Below, piece by piece: positions 53,966 to 64,000 of a DNA stretch of 64,000 nucleotides. A program made the translations under genes and the position numbers. Every line of letters starts with the position of its first letter. Position 1 is the first letter of the stretch. The notes below the pieces were generated by a model. That model was not told the DNA's origin, did no database searches, and worked only from the letters and a program-made list of their open reading frames with translations. This DNA comes from Brevundimonas subvibrioides ATCC 15264 (GTDB lineage: Bacteria; Pseudomonadota; Alphaproteobacteria; Caulobacterales; Caulobacteraceae): positions 3,381,264-3,445,263 of the forward strand of contig NC_014375.1 of assembly GCF_000144605.1 (NCBI RefSeq), written 5' to 3'.

Positions 53966-54787
53966 TCAGCTTTTCAGCCGCCAGCCGGACCGGAACACCA
54001 GCCAGCAGGCCACGGCCATCACGACCGTCAGCACCGCGCTCATCAGCACCCCGACCCACAGGCTGCCCTCGGCGTGGCCGATGAAGCCGTAGCGGAAGCC
54101 GTCGATCAGATAGAAGAAGGGGTTCCAGTGGCTGATGGTGGCGAAGGGCTCGGGCAGGTTCTCGACCAGATAGAAGGTGCCCGACAGGAAGGTCATGGGC
54201 ATGACCACGAAGTTCTGGACTGCCGACAGATGGTCGAACTTCTCGGACCATAGCCCGGCCAGCACCCCGACCATCCCCATGAGCAGGGACGCGATCAGGC
54301 CGAACCAGACGATGGCGGCGAGGTTGTAAAAGCCCAGCTGCGCGAACGGCAGGACGCAGATCGCCGTCACCAGCCCGACCGCCAGCCCGCGCGTCGCCGC
54401 GCCCAGCGAAAAGCCGATGGTCAGCTCCAGCGGGCTGAGCGGCGGTGTGAGGAAGTCGGTCGAGGTGCCCATGATCTTGGCCTGGATCAGGCTGGACGAG
54501 GCATTGGCGAAGGCGTTGTTCAGCATCGCCATCATGATCAGGCCAGGGGCCACGAACTCGGCGAAGGGCGTGCCGTGCAGCGGCGGCCGCGCGCCCTTCA
54601 GCGCCACCACGAAGACCAGCATATAGAGCAGGGTCGTGACCACCGGCGCGGCGACCGTCTGGGCCCCCACCTTCCAGAAGCGGCGGACCTCGCGCAGATA
54701 CAGGGTCTGCACCCCGATCCAGTTCACCCCCGCATAGTGGCGCGGCGTCGGCAGGCCGCTGGGGCGGGTGGAGGCGAGATCGGTCAT
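53966..54787 (-). CDS. ABC-2 type transporter permease
   Basis: A 273-residue membrane protein with about six helices: VAAPVVTTLLYMLVFVVALKG, FVAPGLIMMAMLNNAFANAS, a central amphipathic segment, AAIVWFGLIASLLMGMVGVLAG, NFVVMPMTFLSGTFYLVENLP and WVGVLMSAVLTVVMAVACWLVF. The ABC-2 signature FVVMPMTFLSGTFYPxxxLP-like region is present. No ATPase gene is adjacent. It starts 50 bases after lpd on the same strand; the substrate (polysaccharide, drug or lipid) is unknown. Confidence 0.88.
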   Translation of the reverse strand: MTDLASTRPSGLPTPRHYAGVNWIGVQTLYLREVRRFWKVGAQTVAAPVVTTLLYMLVFVVALKGARPPLHGTPFAEFVAPGLIMMAMLNNAFANASSSLIQAKIMGTSTDFLTPPLSPLELTIGFSLGAATRGLAVGLVTAICVLPFAQLGFYNLAAIVWFGLIASLLMGMVGVLAGLWSEKFDHLSAVQNFVVMPMTFLSGTFYLVENLPEPFATISHWNPFFYLIDGFRYGFIGHAEGSLWVGVLMSAVLTVVMAVACWLVFRSGWRLKS

Positions 54788-54836
54788 GGGCGCTCAGATG
54801 CGCGGGCGGGGCATGAAGCGCAAGGCCCGCTTGCCC

Positions 54837-56234
54837 TCAGATATGGATCGCGTGTCCCAGCGCCCGCAGCGACGCCTCGTGGAAGGCCTCGCCGAGCGTG
54901 GGGTGGACGTGGATCACGCCCGCTACGTCTTCCAGCACCGCCCCCATCTCCAGCATCTGGGCGAAGCTGTTGGACAGTTCGGCGACGTGCTGGCCGACGG
55001 CCTGGACGCCCAGCAGCCGGTGATCGGACTTCGACGCCAGCACCCGCACGAAGCCGCCGTCCTCGCCCGCCTCGATGGCGAGCGCCCGGCCGATGGCGGC
55101 CAGCGGGAAGACGGCGGTGATCACGTCGTCCCGGCCCGCGACATCGAGCGGCCCCAGGCCCGCCGAGACGATCTCCGGCTCGGTGAAGCAGACGGCGGCG
55201 ATGGTGACGGGGTCGAAGCGCTTGTCGTGACCGGCGATGATCTCGGCGACCACCTCGCCCTGGGCCGAGCCCTTGTGCGCCAGCATGGGTTCGCCGGTCA
55301 GGTCGCCGACGGCCCAGACATTCCGCATCGAGGTGGCGCAGCGGTCGTCCACCTTCACGAACGGACCGGCCATGGCGACGCCCATGTTTTCCAGACCCCA
55401 GCCCTGGGTGCGCGGCCGGCGCCCGACCGTGACCAGCACCTTGTCCGCGTCCAGCTGCAGCGGCTCGCCGTCCTTGGTCGTGATCGACAGCTTTCCGTCC
55501 CCGAACCCGCCGGCGCGGGCCCCGAGATGCAGCTCCACGCCGTGGTCGGTCAGCCACTTCATGACCGGGTCGGTCAGGGCCTTGTCGTAGAGCGGCAGGA
55601 TGCGGTCCGCCATCTCGACGATGGCGACCTGGGCCCCCAGCTTGCGATAGGCGATCCCGAGTTCCAGCCCGATATAGCCCCCGCCGACCACGACGAGCCG
55701 GTTCGGCACGGCGTCCAGCGACAGGGCCTCGGTCGAGGAGATGACGTCGCCCCCGAACGGCAGGAAGGGCAGTTCGACCGGCTCGGACCCCGTGGCGAGG
55801 ATGACGTGCTCGGCCGAGATGGTGACCGGGCCGTCGGCGGTCTCGACGCGGCAGGTCTTGGCGTCCTCGAAGGTCGCCCAGCCCTTGATGACCTTGACCT
55901 TGGCCTTCTTCAGCAGGGCGGCGACGCCCGCGTTCAGCTTGCGGACGATGCCGTCCTTCCAGGCCACGGTCTGGCCCAGATCGATGGCCGGAGAGGATGC
56001 CGTGATGCCCAGGGTGCCGTCACCGGCCGCCTTGGCCACCGTCTCGAACTTGCCCGCCGCATGGATGATGGCCTTGGACGGGATACAGCCGACGTTCAGG
56101 CAGGTCCCGCCCAGGCCGTCCCCGCCATCGACCAGCACGGTGTCCAGCCCCAGCTGGCCGCAGCGGATGCCGGCGACATAGCCGCCGGTGCCGGCGCCGA
56201 TGATCAGGACTTTGGTCTTCAGGGTCTGGGTCAT
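54837..56234 (-). CDS. lpdA: Dihydrolipoyl dehydrogenase (E3)
   Basis: A 465-residue FAD flavoprotein that re-oxidises dihydrolipoyl groups of the neighbouring E2, reducing NAD+. The FAD-binding motif is [16 protein letters not shown]; the redox disulfide is Cys45-x4-Cys50 (GGTCLNVGC); the NAD-binding motif is [20 protein letters not shown]; and the base is His444 with Glu449 ([10 protein letters not shown]). It is the last enzyme gene of the bkd operon, 22 bases after a secreted protein gene. In Pseudomonas the equivalent gene is lpdV. Confidence 0.95.
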   Translation of the reverse strand: MTQTLKTKVLIIGAGTGGYVAGIRCGQLGLDTVLVDGGDGLGGTCLNVGCIPSKAIIHAAGKFETVAKAAGDGTLGITASSPAIDLGQTVAWKDGIVRKLNAGVAALLKKAKVKVIKGWATFEDAKTCRVETADGPVTISAEHVILATGSEPVELPFLPFGGDVISSTEALSLDAVPNRLVVVGGGYIGLELGIAYRKLGAQVAIVEMADRILPLYDKALTDPVMKWLTDHGVELHLGARAGGFGDGKLSITTKDGEPLQLDADKVLVTVGRRPRTQGWGLENMGVAMAGPFVKVDDRCATSMRNVWAVGDLTGEPMLAHKGSAQGEVVAEIIAGHDKRFDPVTIAAVCFTEPEIVSAGLGPLDVAGRDDVITAVFPLAAIGRALAIEAGEDGGFVRVLASKSDHRLLGVQAVGQHVAELSNSFAQMLEMGAVLEDVAGVIHVHPTLGEAFHEASLRALGHAIHI

Positions 56235-56256
56235 GCGTCGATGGTACTCGGAAGGA

Positions 56257-56757
56257 TCAGGGCTGAATTTCGGCGACCAGCTCGAGGATGGTGCGGAACA
56301 GGGCGTCGCCCTGCTGGAGGGGTTCGACGGTCGCGGTCGTCCCGTCGCGCAGGCGGGAGGCGTCGTCCGGGACCAGGGCGACGGCCAGGGCGCCGACCTC
56401 GGGCGTCCAGCCGATCGAGCAGAAGGGGGCCTTGTTCCAGGCGATGCGGAACGGTCCGGTGACGACGTCCTCGCCCTTGATGATCCAGGCCGGCTCCAGC
56501 ATGGCGAAGCCGAAGGCCTCGCAGCCGCGCTCGCCGGGATCGCCCTGCATGACGGCGCCGGCCGCCACGCGCGCCCGGGCGGCGGCGAGACAGTCCGCCG
56601 GATCGGACCGTTCGACCGAGACGACCCGGCCGACGAAGGCGGCCCGCGCCATCGCGGTTTCGTAGGAGGCGTTGGGGGGCGGTGGCAGGCAGGCCCAGGC
56701 CGGGGCGGCCCCCAGCAGGGTGGCGGCGGTCACGGCGGTGGTCAGCAGGCGGTTCAT
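56257..56757 (-). CDS. Secreted hypothetical protein within the bkd operon
   Basis: A 166-residue protein with a signal peptide [23 protein letters not shown] followed by a Pro-rich stretch ([11 protein letters not shown]). The mature part is a beta-type domain ([62 protein letters not shown]) with about five cysteines. No family recognised; resemblance to tissue inhibitor-like/NTR-type folds (Cys-Leu-Pro opening, VFVGRVVSV) is faint and unproven. It separates bkdB from lpd by being placed between them on the same strand. The frame is open to 56859. Confidence 0.72.
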   Translation of the reverse strand: MNRLLTTAVTAATLLGAAPAWACLPPPPNASYETAMARAAFVGRVVSVERSDPADCLAAARARVAAGAVMQGDPGERGCEAFGFAMLEPAWIIKGEDVVTGPFRIAWNKAPFCSIGWTPEVGALAVALVPDDASRLRDGTTATVEPLQQGDALFRTILELVAEIQP

Positions 56758-56846
56758 GGCGCTCTCTCCTCGCAGATCAGAGGTCCATGAACGCCGGATC
56801 GCGACACGGCGCAATCGACGGTCCCTGACGATCCGGCCACGACGGC

Positions 56847-58600
56847 CTAGCCCATCCACAGCGTCGCGGGATGCTCCAGCAGGCCCTTGATCCGCTGCAC
56901 GAAGACCGCCGCGTCGTGGCCGTCGACGATACGGTGATCGAAGCTGGACGACAGGTTCATCATCTTGCGCACGACCATCTGGCCGTTCCGGACCACCACC
57001 CGCTCCTCGATCTTGTTCGGGCCGATGATGGCGACCTCGGGGTGGTTGATGATCGGGGTGTGGACCACACCGCCCAGGGTGCCCAGCGAGGTGATGGTGA
57101 TGGTCGAGCCCGAAAGCTCCTCGCGCTTGGCCGAGCCGTCCTTGGCCGCGCCGCTGACCCGGGCGATCTCCAGCGCCGTGTCATAGGGGTCGCGGGCCTC
57201 GGCGTGGCGGACCACGGGCACCATCAGGCCGTTCGGCGTCTGGGCGGCGATGCCCAGGTGGACGGCGGCATGGGTCGTCAGCACCCCGGCCTCGTCGTCA
57301 TAGTGGCTGTTGATCGCCGGCTGGTCGCGCAGGGCCACGACGATGGCCCGGGCGATGAAGGGCAGCAGGTTGAGCTTGGGCTTGCCGCTGCTCTTGCCCT
57401 GGGCGTTCAGATGGGCCCGGAGGTCTTCCAGCGCCGTGACGTCGATCTCCTCCACATAGGTGATGTGGGGAATGCGCCGGACGCTCTCGGCCATCTTCTC
57501 CGCGATCTTGCGGCGCAGGCCGATGATGCGGGTCTCGGTCGTCCCTTCGGCTCTGGCATAGGTCGAGGTCGGCGATGCTCCGTGTTCGGACGGTCCGCGC
57601 GCGCCATGGGTGACGAAGGCATCCAGATCGCCGTGCTCGATGCGTCCGGCGGGGCCGGATCCGGGCACGAACTGCAGTTCCAGACCCAGTTCGCGGGCGC
57701 GCTTGCGCACGGCCGGCGAGGCCAGGGGGCGGACGCCAGGGGTCTGGGCCGTGCGGGCGACGGGCGCGGATGCGGGGGTCTTTGCGGACCCCGTCTCCAA
57801 TGTCGTCGAAGTCTTCGTCGGCGTCTTCGAAATCGTCGCCGGCGCCGTCACCGAATTCCCCGTCGCCTTCGGCGCGGCCAGGACGGGGGCCGGGGCGACC
57901 ACATTGCCGGCCCCCTCGACGTCGAAACTGACCAGCGGTCCGCCGACCGGCACCTGCTGGCCGGCCGCACCGTGCAGGGCGGCGACGGTGCCGGCCACCG
58001 GCGACGTCAGCTCGACGGTCGCCTTGTCGGTCATGACCTCGGCCAGCAGCTGGTCTTCCTCGACCGCGTCGCCGACCGCGACGTGCCAGGTGACCAGCTC
58101 GGCCTCGGCGGTGCCCTCGCCCACGTCGGGCAGCTTGAAGACGTAGTTGCCGGTTTGGGCCGGTGCGGCGGCCGAGAGCCCCTCCACCGCTTCGCGGTCC
58201 CCCTCCCCACTGACGTGGGGAGGAGACGCGGACGCATCCGTCTCCTCCCCGTCGCGGAGCGATGGGGTATCGGAGGATCGTATACGATCCTCACGATGGG
58301 CATCGCCGGCTTGGGCGATGACGGAGGGGTTCTGGGCCACGGACTCGCTGTTGCCCGCGCCCTCGACCTCGAACTCCACCAGGGCCGAGCCGACCGGCGA
58401 CATCACGCCGGGCTCGCCGTGCAGGGCCGTGACGACCCCGGACACGGGCGAGGTCAGCTCGACCGTCGCCTTGTCCGTCATGATGTCGGCGAGGATCTGG
58501 TCCTCCTCGACCCGGTCCCCGACCTTGACGTGCCAGCCGACCAGTTCGGCCTCGGCGGTGCCTTCGCCCACGTCGGGCAGTTTGAAGACGTAGCGGCCCA

Positions 58601-58601
<1 letters not shown>
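56847..58601 (-). CDS. bkdB: Branched-chain 2-oxoacid dehydrogenase, dihydrolipoyl acyltransferase (E2)
   Basis: A 584-residue E2. Two lipoyl domains carry Lys44 and Lys193 in MTDKATVELTSP. A linker follows, then a peripheral subunit-binding domain (VRPLASPAVRKRARELGLEL) and the catalytic core, with His556-x3-Asp560 in FDHRIVDGHD. The core transfers branched acyl groups to CoA. Two lipoyl domains in this family are not typical of Pseudomonas BkdB, which has one. The inter-lipoyl linker, residues about 91-146, is encoded by a palindromic repeat in frame (SGEGDREAVEG). The ATG overlaps the bkdA2 stop. The frame is open upstream to 59051. The E1 neighbours and Lrp regulator favour the branched-chain type over pyruvate. 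Confidence 0.87.
58166..58331 (-). repeat. Palindromic repeat element inserted in frame in bkdB
   Basis: A roughly 165-bp stretch of nested inverted repeats encodes the E2 linker. A perfect 20-bp palindrome GAGGATCGTATACGATCCTC occupies 58273-58292. GGGGAGGAGACG and its complement CGTCTCCTCCCC lie at about 58217-58250, and CCCCAC/GTGGGG at 58205-58220. Bases 58179-58208 match the helicase repeat at 41913-41942 in 29 of 30 positions, in the same reading frame. Confidence 0.82.
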
Positions 58602-61192
<2,591 letters not shown>

Positions 61193-61684
61193 TTGGCGGA
61201 CGAACTGGATCCCATCGACGCTCGAATTCTCGACATTCTGCAACAGGACGCCGGATTGTCCGTCGCGGATGTGGCCGAGCGGGTGGGCCTGTCGGCTTCG
61301 CCATGCTGGCGCCGGATCAAGAGACTGGAGGATAGCGGCCTCATCCGCAAGCGGGTGACCCTTCTCGATGCCGCCCTGCTCGGCCTGGACTTCGAGGTCT
61401 ATGCCATCGTCAAGCTGATGCTGCCGTCCCGCGAAAACCTCGACATCTTCGAAGCGGCCGTGGCCAACTGGCCCGAGGTCGTCCAGTGCGCGACCATCAC
61501 CGGCCGCGAGGACTATGTCCTGCGCATCATCACCTCCGACATGCACGCCTTCGACAAGTTCCTGCGCGACAAGCTGCTGACGCTCGGCATCGTGTCGGAC
61601 TGCGAGAGCCACATCGTCACGCGCGGCGTGAAGAATGTGACCACCCTGCCGCTCGGCATCATCACCCCCCACGTCAGCCACTGA
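61193..61684 (+). CDS. bkdR: Lrp/AsnC family transcriptional regulator of the bkd operon
   Basis: A 163-residue Lrp-type regulator. An N-terminal helix-turn-helix (LDPIDARILDILQQDAGLSVADVAERVGLSASPCWRRIKRLEDSG) precedes an alpha/beta RAM ligand-binding domain (FEVYAIVKLMLPSRENLDIFE; GREDYVLRIITSDMHAFDKFL). The TTG at 61193 follows GGAG at seven bases and is preferred to the TTG at 61163. In Pseudomonas BkdR is a divergent Lrp-type activator of the bkd operon responding to branched-chain amino acids; the same arrangement here supports the name. Confidence 0.88.
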   Translation: MADELDPIDARILDILQQDAGLSVADVAERVGLSASPCWRRIKRLEDSGLIRKRVTLLDAALLGLDFEVYAIVKLMLPSRENLDIFEAAVANWPEVVQCATITGREDYVLRIITSDMHAFDKFLRDKLLTLGIVSDCESHIVTRGVKNVTTLPLGIITPHVSH

Positions 61685-61697
61685 TGTCGGCTTAATC

Positions 61698-61745
61698 GGA
61701 CACAATGTAAAAAATACTGGACACGGTGTCTGATCTGTAGGACAC
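61698..61745 (+). repeat. Three GGACAC repeats at 21-bp spacing, candidate operator
   Basis: GGACAC occurs at 61698-61703, 61719-61724 and 61740-61745, each exactly 21 bases apart (two helical turns). The middle copy is part of a small inverted repeat GACACGGTGTC. The last copy ends 34 bases before the GTG of the membrane protein gene at 61780. The companion XRE-type regulator at 62244 is the likely binder. Confidence 0.5.
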
Positions 61746-61779
61746 AGCGCTCGTCGCACCCTTGTGACGGGAGGTCGCC

Positions 61780-62247
61780 GTGTCGTTTCGCGAAAAGCAT
61801 CTGTGGATCACCATCTTCGCCACCGTGGTGGTGTGGGCGGTCTATTTCCGCGAGCTGGTGGACCGGCTGATGCATGGATGGATCGACGATCCCCGCTTCG
61901 CCATGGTCATGGGCGTCGGCTTTGCCGGGGCGCTGTTCGTGCTGGTCGTGATCGAGGTGGTCCTGACCCTGTTCGCCACCTTCACCACGCCCAAGGTCGA
62001 TCGCGAGACGAAGGACGAGCGCGAGATGCTCGCCGCCTACAAGGCCAGCCATATCTCGCTGATGCTGCTGATCGCCCTGGTGATCAGCCTGGGCATCCTG
62101 CTGTGGTTCAACGGCCTGTTCCGCTACGCCCTGTTCAACGGGCCCGGGGCCATGGTCGTGCTGGCCAATGTGATGGTGGCCTGTGTGGTCGTGTCGGAGC
62201 TGACGCGGTTCTCCTTCACACTGTATCTGCTGAGGCGCGGCCGGTGA
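61780..62247 (+). CDS. Four-helix membrane protein, partner of an XRE regulator
   Basis: A 155-residue protein with four predicted membrane helices: [64 protein letters not shown] and [20 protein letters not shown]. Between the second and third lies a charged loop ([15 protein letters not shown]). The GTG at 61780 follows a strong GGGAGG. Its stop overlaps the GTG of a small helix-turn-helix gene (GTGA). The pairing of such membrane proteins with a YozG-like regulator is common; function unknown. Three phased repeats lie upstream. Confidence 0.75.
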   Translation: MSFREKHLWITIFATVVVWAVYFRELVDRLMHGWIDDPRFAMVMGVGFAGALFVLVVIEVVLTLFATFTTPKVDRETKDEREMLAAYKASHISLMLLIALVISLGILLWFNGLFRYALFNGPGAMVVLANVMVACVVVSELTRFSFTLYLLRRGR

Positions 62248-62462
62248 CCAAGGGCCCGCCACCGATCCGCAACCGGATCCGGGAACTGCGTTTCCACGCC
62301 GGCGAGATGACCCAGGCCGACCTCGCTGCCCGGATCGGCATGACGCGTCAGACGATCGTGGCCATGGAACAGGGCAAATACTCGCCCAGCCTCGAGGCCG
62401 CCTTCCGCATCGCCGCCGTCTTCGGGGTGGAGATCACCGCGGTGTTCCAGTGGGACGGGTGA
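62244..62462 (+). CDS. XRE-family helix-turn-helix regulator (YozG-like)
   Basis: A 72-residue protein consisting of one helix-turn-helix unit: [52 protein letters not shown], ending EITAVFQW. This matches the small YozG-type group. The GTG start overlaps the stop of the membrane protein gene, so the two are coupled. It probably represses its own operon at the GGACAC repeats. Confidence 0.88.
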   Translation: MTKGPPPIRNRIRELRFHAGEMTQADLAARIGMTRQTIVAMEQGKYSPSLEAAFRIAAVFGVEITAVFQWDG

Positions 62463-62496
62463 CGACCGGTTCTGACGTAGCCCTGCCCTAGAGTGG

Positions 62497-62534
62497 CGTT
62501 CGGGCGTTCAGCGTTCAGGTCGCCTGCCCGAACG
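62497..62534. terminator. Hairpin after the XRE regulator gene
   Basis: CGTTCGGGC (62497-62505) pairs with GCCCGAACG (62526-62534) in a 9-bp stem with a 20-base loop, 34 bases after the regulator stop. No T-run directly follows. Possible terminator or part of the adjacent repeat tract. Confidence 0.3.
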
Positions 62535-62567
62535 GGTCGGACGGGTCGAACGGGTCGACCGGGTCGG
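62532..62567. repeat. Four tandem copies of a 9-bp repeat
   Basis: Four copies of (A/C)CGGGTCG(G/A) lie end to end, starting ACGGGTCGG at 62532 and finishing CCGGGTCGG at 62567. A T-run (ATGTTTTTTC) follows from 62571. It lies 60 bases upstream of the enoyl-CoA hydratase start. Confidence 0.7.
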
Positions 62568-62626
62568 ACTATGTTTTTTCGACCGGGCGCTTGGTAAGTC
62601 GTCGCCCCGTGAATGGAGAGAGACTG

Positions 62627-63415
62627 ATGGCCGACACCTATGCCAACCTGCTGATCGAGCGCCACGCCGACGGCTATGCGGTCGTGACCCTGAACCGGCC
62701 CGAGGCGCTGAACGCCCTGAACTCGGCCCTGTTCGCCGATCTGGCGGCCTTTCTGGACGCGGTGGAGCAGGACGACACCGTCCGCTGCCTGATCCTGACC
62801 GGGTCGGGCGAAAAGGCCTTCGCGGCCGGTGCCGACATCAAGGAGATGGCCGACCAGTCCTATTCCCAGATGTACACGGGCAACTATTTCGCGCTCGGCC
62901 ATGACCGGATCACGCGCTTCAGGAAGCCGATCATCGCGGCCGTGAACGGCTTCGCCCTCGGCGGCGGCTGCGAACTGGCCATGCTGTGCGATTTCATCGT
63001 GGCCTCGGACAAGGCGAAATTCGGCCAGCCGGAGATCAACCTAGGTGTCGCCCCCGGCATCGGCGGCTCCCAGCGGCTGACCCGCCTGGTCGGCAAGGCC
63101 AAGGCCATGGACATGGTCCTGACCGCCCGGATGATGGACGCGGCCGAAGCCGAACGGGCCGGCCTGGCGTCGCGTGTCTTCCCGCACGAGACCCTGATGG
63201 ACGAGGTCCGCAAGATCGCCGCGAAGATCGCCTCCCAGAGCCCCCTGGCCGTCATGGCCAACAAGGAGATGGTCAACGCCGCCCTGGAGACGACCCTGAC
63301 GCAGGGCGTTCAGTTCGAGCGCCGCCTGTTCCACAGCCTGTTCGCCTTCGAGGACCAGAAGGAAGGCATGGCCGCCTTCGTCGAGAAGCGGAAGCCCGAA
63401 TTCAAGGGGCGGTAG
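62627..63415 (+). CDS. Enoyl-CoA hydratase
   Basis: A 262-residue crotonase-fold enzyme that hydrates trans-2-enoyl-CoA in fatty-acid or amino-acid breakdown. ADIKEMADQ with the oxyanion-hole FAAGADIKEM, PIIAAVNGFALGGGCELAMLCDFIVAS (conserved Glu of the first catalytic site) and FGQPEINLGVAPGIGGSQRLTRLVGK (second catalytic Glu) are all present. The ATG at 62627 follows GGAGAGA. The order enoyl-CoA hydratase, rpsT, dnaA is that of Caulobacter. Confidence 0.93.
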   Translation: MADTYANLLIERHADGYAVVTLNRPEALNALNSALFADLAAFLDAVEQDDTVRCLILTGSGEKAFAAGADIKEMADQSYSQMYTGNYFALGHDRITRFRKPIIAAVNGFALGGGCELAMLCDFIVASDKAKFGQPEINLGVAPGIGGSQRLTRLVGKAKAMDMVLTARMMDAAEAERAGLASRVFPHETLMDEVRKIAAKIASQSPLAVMANKEMVNAALETTLTQGVQFERRLFHSLFAFEDQKEGMAAFVEKRKPEFKGR

Positions 63416-63423
63416 ACTCTTCG

Positions 63424-63452
63424 TTGACCCCACAGTCCCCTTCCGCTATAGC
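63424..63452 (+). promoter_or_regulatory. Promoter of rpsT
   Basis: TTGACC (63424-63429) and TATAGC (63447-63452) with a 17-base spacer. The -10 context GCTATAGC resembles the Caulobacter GCTANAWC motif. It lies about 70 bases before the rpsT start, in the gap after the enoyl-CoA hydratase stop. Confidence 0.7.
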
Positions 63453-63522
63453 CGCCCGCTCTTGAAGATTTCCGCGCCGTGGACGTGTGCTCCGCGGCGT
63501 TTTCCGTTCGAAGGTTCTGACG

Positions 63523-63792
63523 ATGGCCAACAATCCCGGCGCCAAGAAAGCGATCCGCAAGATCGCCGCGCGTACCGAAGTGAACAAGTCGCGCCGCACC
63601 CGCGTCCGCACCTTCCTGCGCAAGTTTCAGGAAGCCGTGACGGGTGGCGACGCCGAAGCCGCCAAGGGCGCTTTCGTCGAGGCCCAGTCCGAGCTGATGC
63701 GCGCCGTGACCAAGGGCGTGGTTCACAAGAATACGGGCTCGCGCAAGGTGTCCCGCCTGCACGCGCAGCTGAAGAAAATGTCGGCTGCCTGA
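63523..63792 (+). CDS. rpsT: 30S ribosomal protein S20
   Basis: An 89-residue basic protein that binds 16S rRNA in the small subunit body. It begins [21 protein letters not shown] and contains [15 protein letters not shown] and the closing [18 protein letters not shown], all typical of S20. The frame is open upstream to 63487, but the ATG at 63523 gives the conserved Met-Ala-Asn start and full family length. It has its own promoter and is followed by a strong hairpin, with dnaA expected next. Confidence 0.96.
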   Translation: MANNPGAKKAIRKIAARTEVNKSRRTRVRTFLRKFQEAVTGGDAEAAKGAFVEAQSELMRAVTKGVVHKNTGSRKVSRLHAQLKKMSAA

Positions 63793-64000
63793 GGCTCTAG
63801 GCGCCTCTACCTAGCGCGACGATTTTCCGGATCGTCACGCCTCCGTCATCTAAATATCCAGCGATTTCAACGGCGAATAAGCACCTGCTTATTCGCCGTT
63901 TCGCCGTGTGCGGATAAGTCTTCACTGGGGAATCGCCGCTCGCGGAACAGGGGAAATCGCCTTTTTCCTAAGCGGGATTTACCTTTAGCGGAGTCAAACA
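63793..64000 (+). promoter_or_regulatory. Probable leader/promoter region of dnaA
   Basis: A gap of 208 bases to the window edge. Besides the strong hairpin at 63869-63900 it holds a GANTC site (GAGTC at 63991-63995) and a DnaA-box-like 9-mer on the minus strand (TTATCCGCA, 63909-63917, one mismatch to TTATCCACA). In Caulobacter dnaA is next, and its promoter contains a GANTC site. The dnaA coding sequence itself is not in the window. Confidence 0.55.
63869..63900 (+). terminator. Strong hairpin after rpsT
   Basis: A perfect 14-bp stem (AACGGCGAATAAGC with GCTTATTCGCCGTT) and an ACCT loop, 77 bases after the rpsT stop. Only two T residues end the stem, so termination may be partial; it could also act as an attenuator for dnaA. 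Confidence 0.7.

Overview
The window looks like chromosomal DNA of an alphaproteobacterium of the order Caulobacterales, most likely Brevundimonas or a close relative. GC content is high and genes are densely packed. Many starts are GTG or TTG, and ATGA/GTGA overlaps between neighbours are common. Supporting markers are a PodJ-type polarity protein (46866-49847), GANTC methylation sites near podJ and at the right edge, Caulobacter-type -10 motifs, and an enoyl-CoA hydratase then rpsT order that in Caulobacter leads directly into dnaA. The right edge therefore probably lies in the dnaA leader. No rRNA, tRNA, CRISPR array, prophage or classical insertion sequence was seen.

Layout. (1) 1-19.4 kb is a cell-surface glycan cluster. 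It has gmd plus a partner reductase for a GDP-6-deoxyhexose, one single and two double-module glycosyltransferases, a sugar C-methyltransferase homologue, three FkbM methyltransferases, four further methyltransferase-fold proteins (three sharing a C-terminal beta-rich domain), two DUF4214-like proteins and a sulfotransferase-like protein. No flippase, polymerase or ABC exporter lies within it; an outer-membrane polysaccharide export lipoprotein sits about 3 kb further on. (2) 19.4-34.6 kb is housekeeping: argB, a HAD nucleotidase and dapD; recQ; hpt; ftsEX with YdcF-like and plsC genes; an AraC regulator divergent from a secreted isochorismatase-like protein; hisC. (3) 34.7-46.8 kb holds a DUF1501/DUF1800 pair, a DinG-type helicase, a ligase-associated DEXH helicase with PdeM, and a TauE/TIGR02186/DUF3429 membrane set. 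(4) 46.9-54.8 kb holds podJ, small membrane proteins, and argD and argF separated by an inverted-repeat-flanked GxxExxY gene. (5) 54.8-61.7 kb is a branched-chain 2-oxoacid dehydrogenase operon (bkdA1, a 30-residue membrane microprotein, bkdA2, bkdB, a secreted protein, lpd) under a divergent Lrp-type regulator. (6) 61.7-64 kb has a membrane protein/XRE regulator pair, enoyl-CoA hydratase, rpsT and the probable dnaA leader.

The most noteworthy observations are: copies of one palindromic repeat family inserted in frame in two unrelated proteins (the DEXH helicase and the BkdB linker); the translationally coupled 30-residue microprotein inside the bkd operon; the 507-bp GxxExxY cassette with perfect 19-bp terminal inverted repeats between argD and argF; three GGACAC repeats phased at exactly 21 bp; and a methyltransferase plus beta-domain protein family in the glycan cluster, one member of which has lost its SAM-binding loop.
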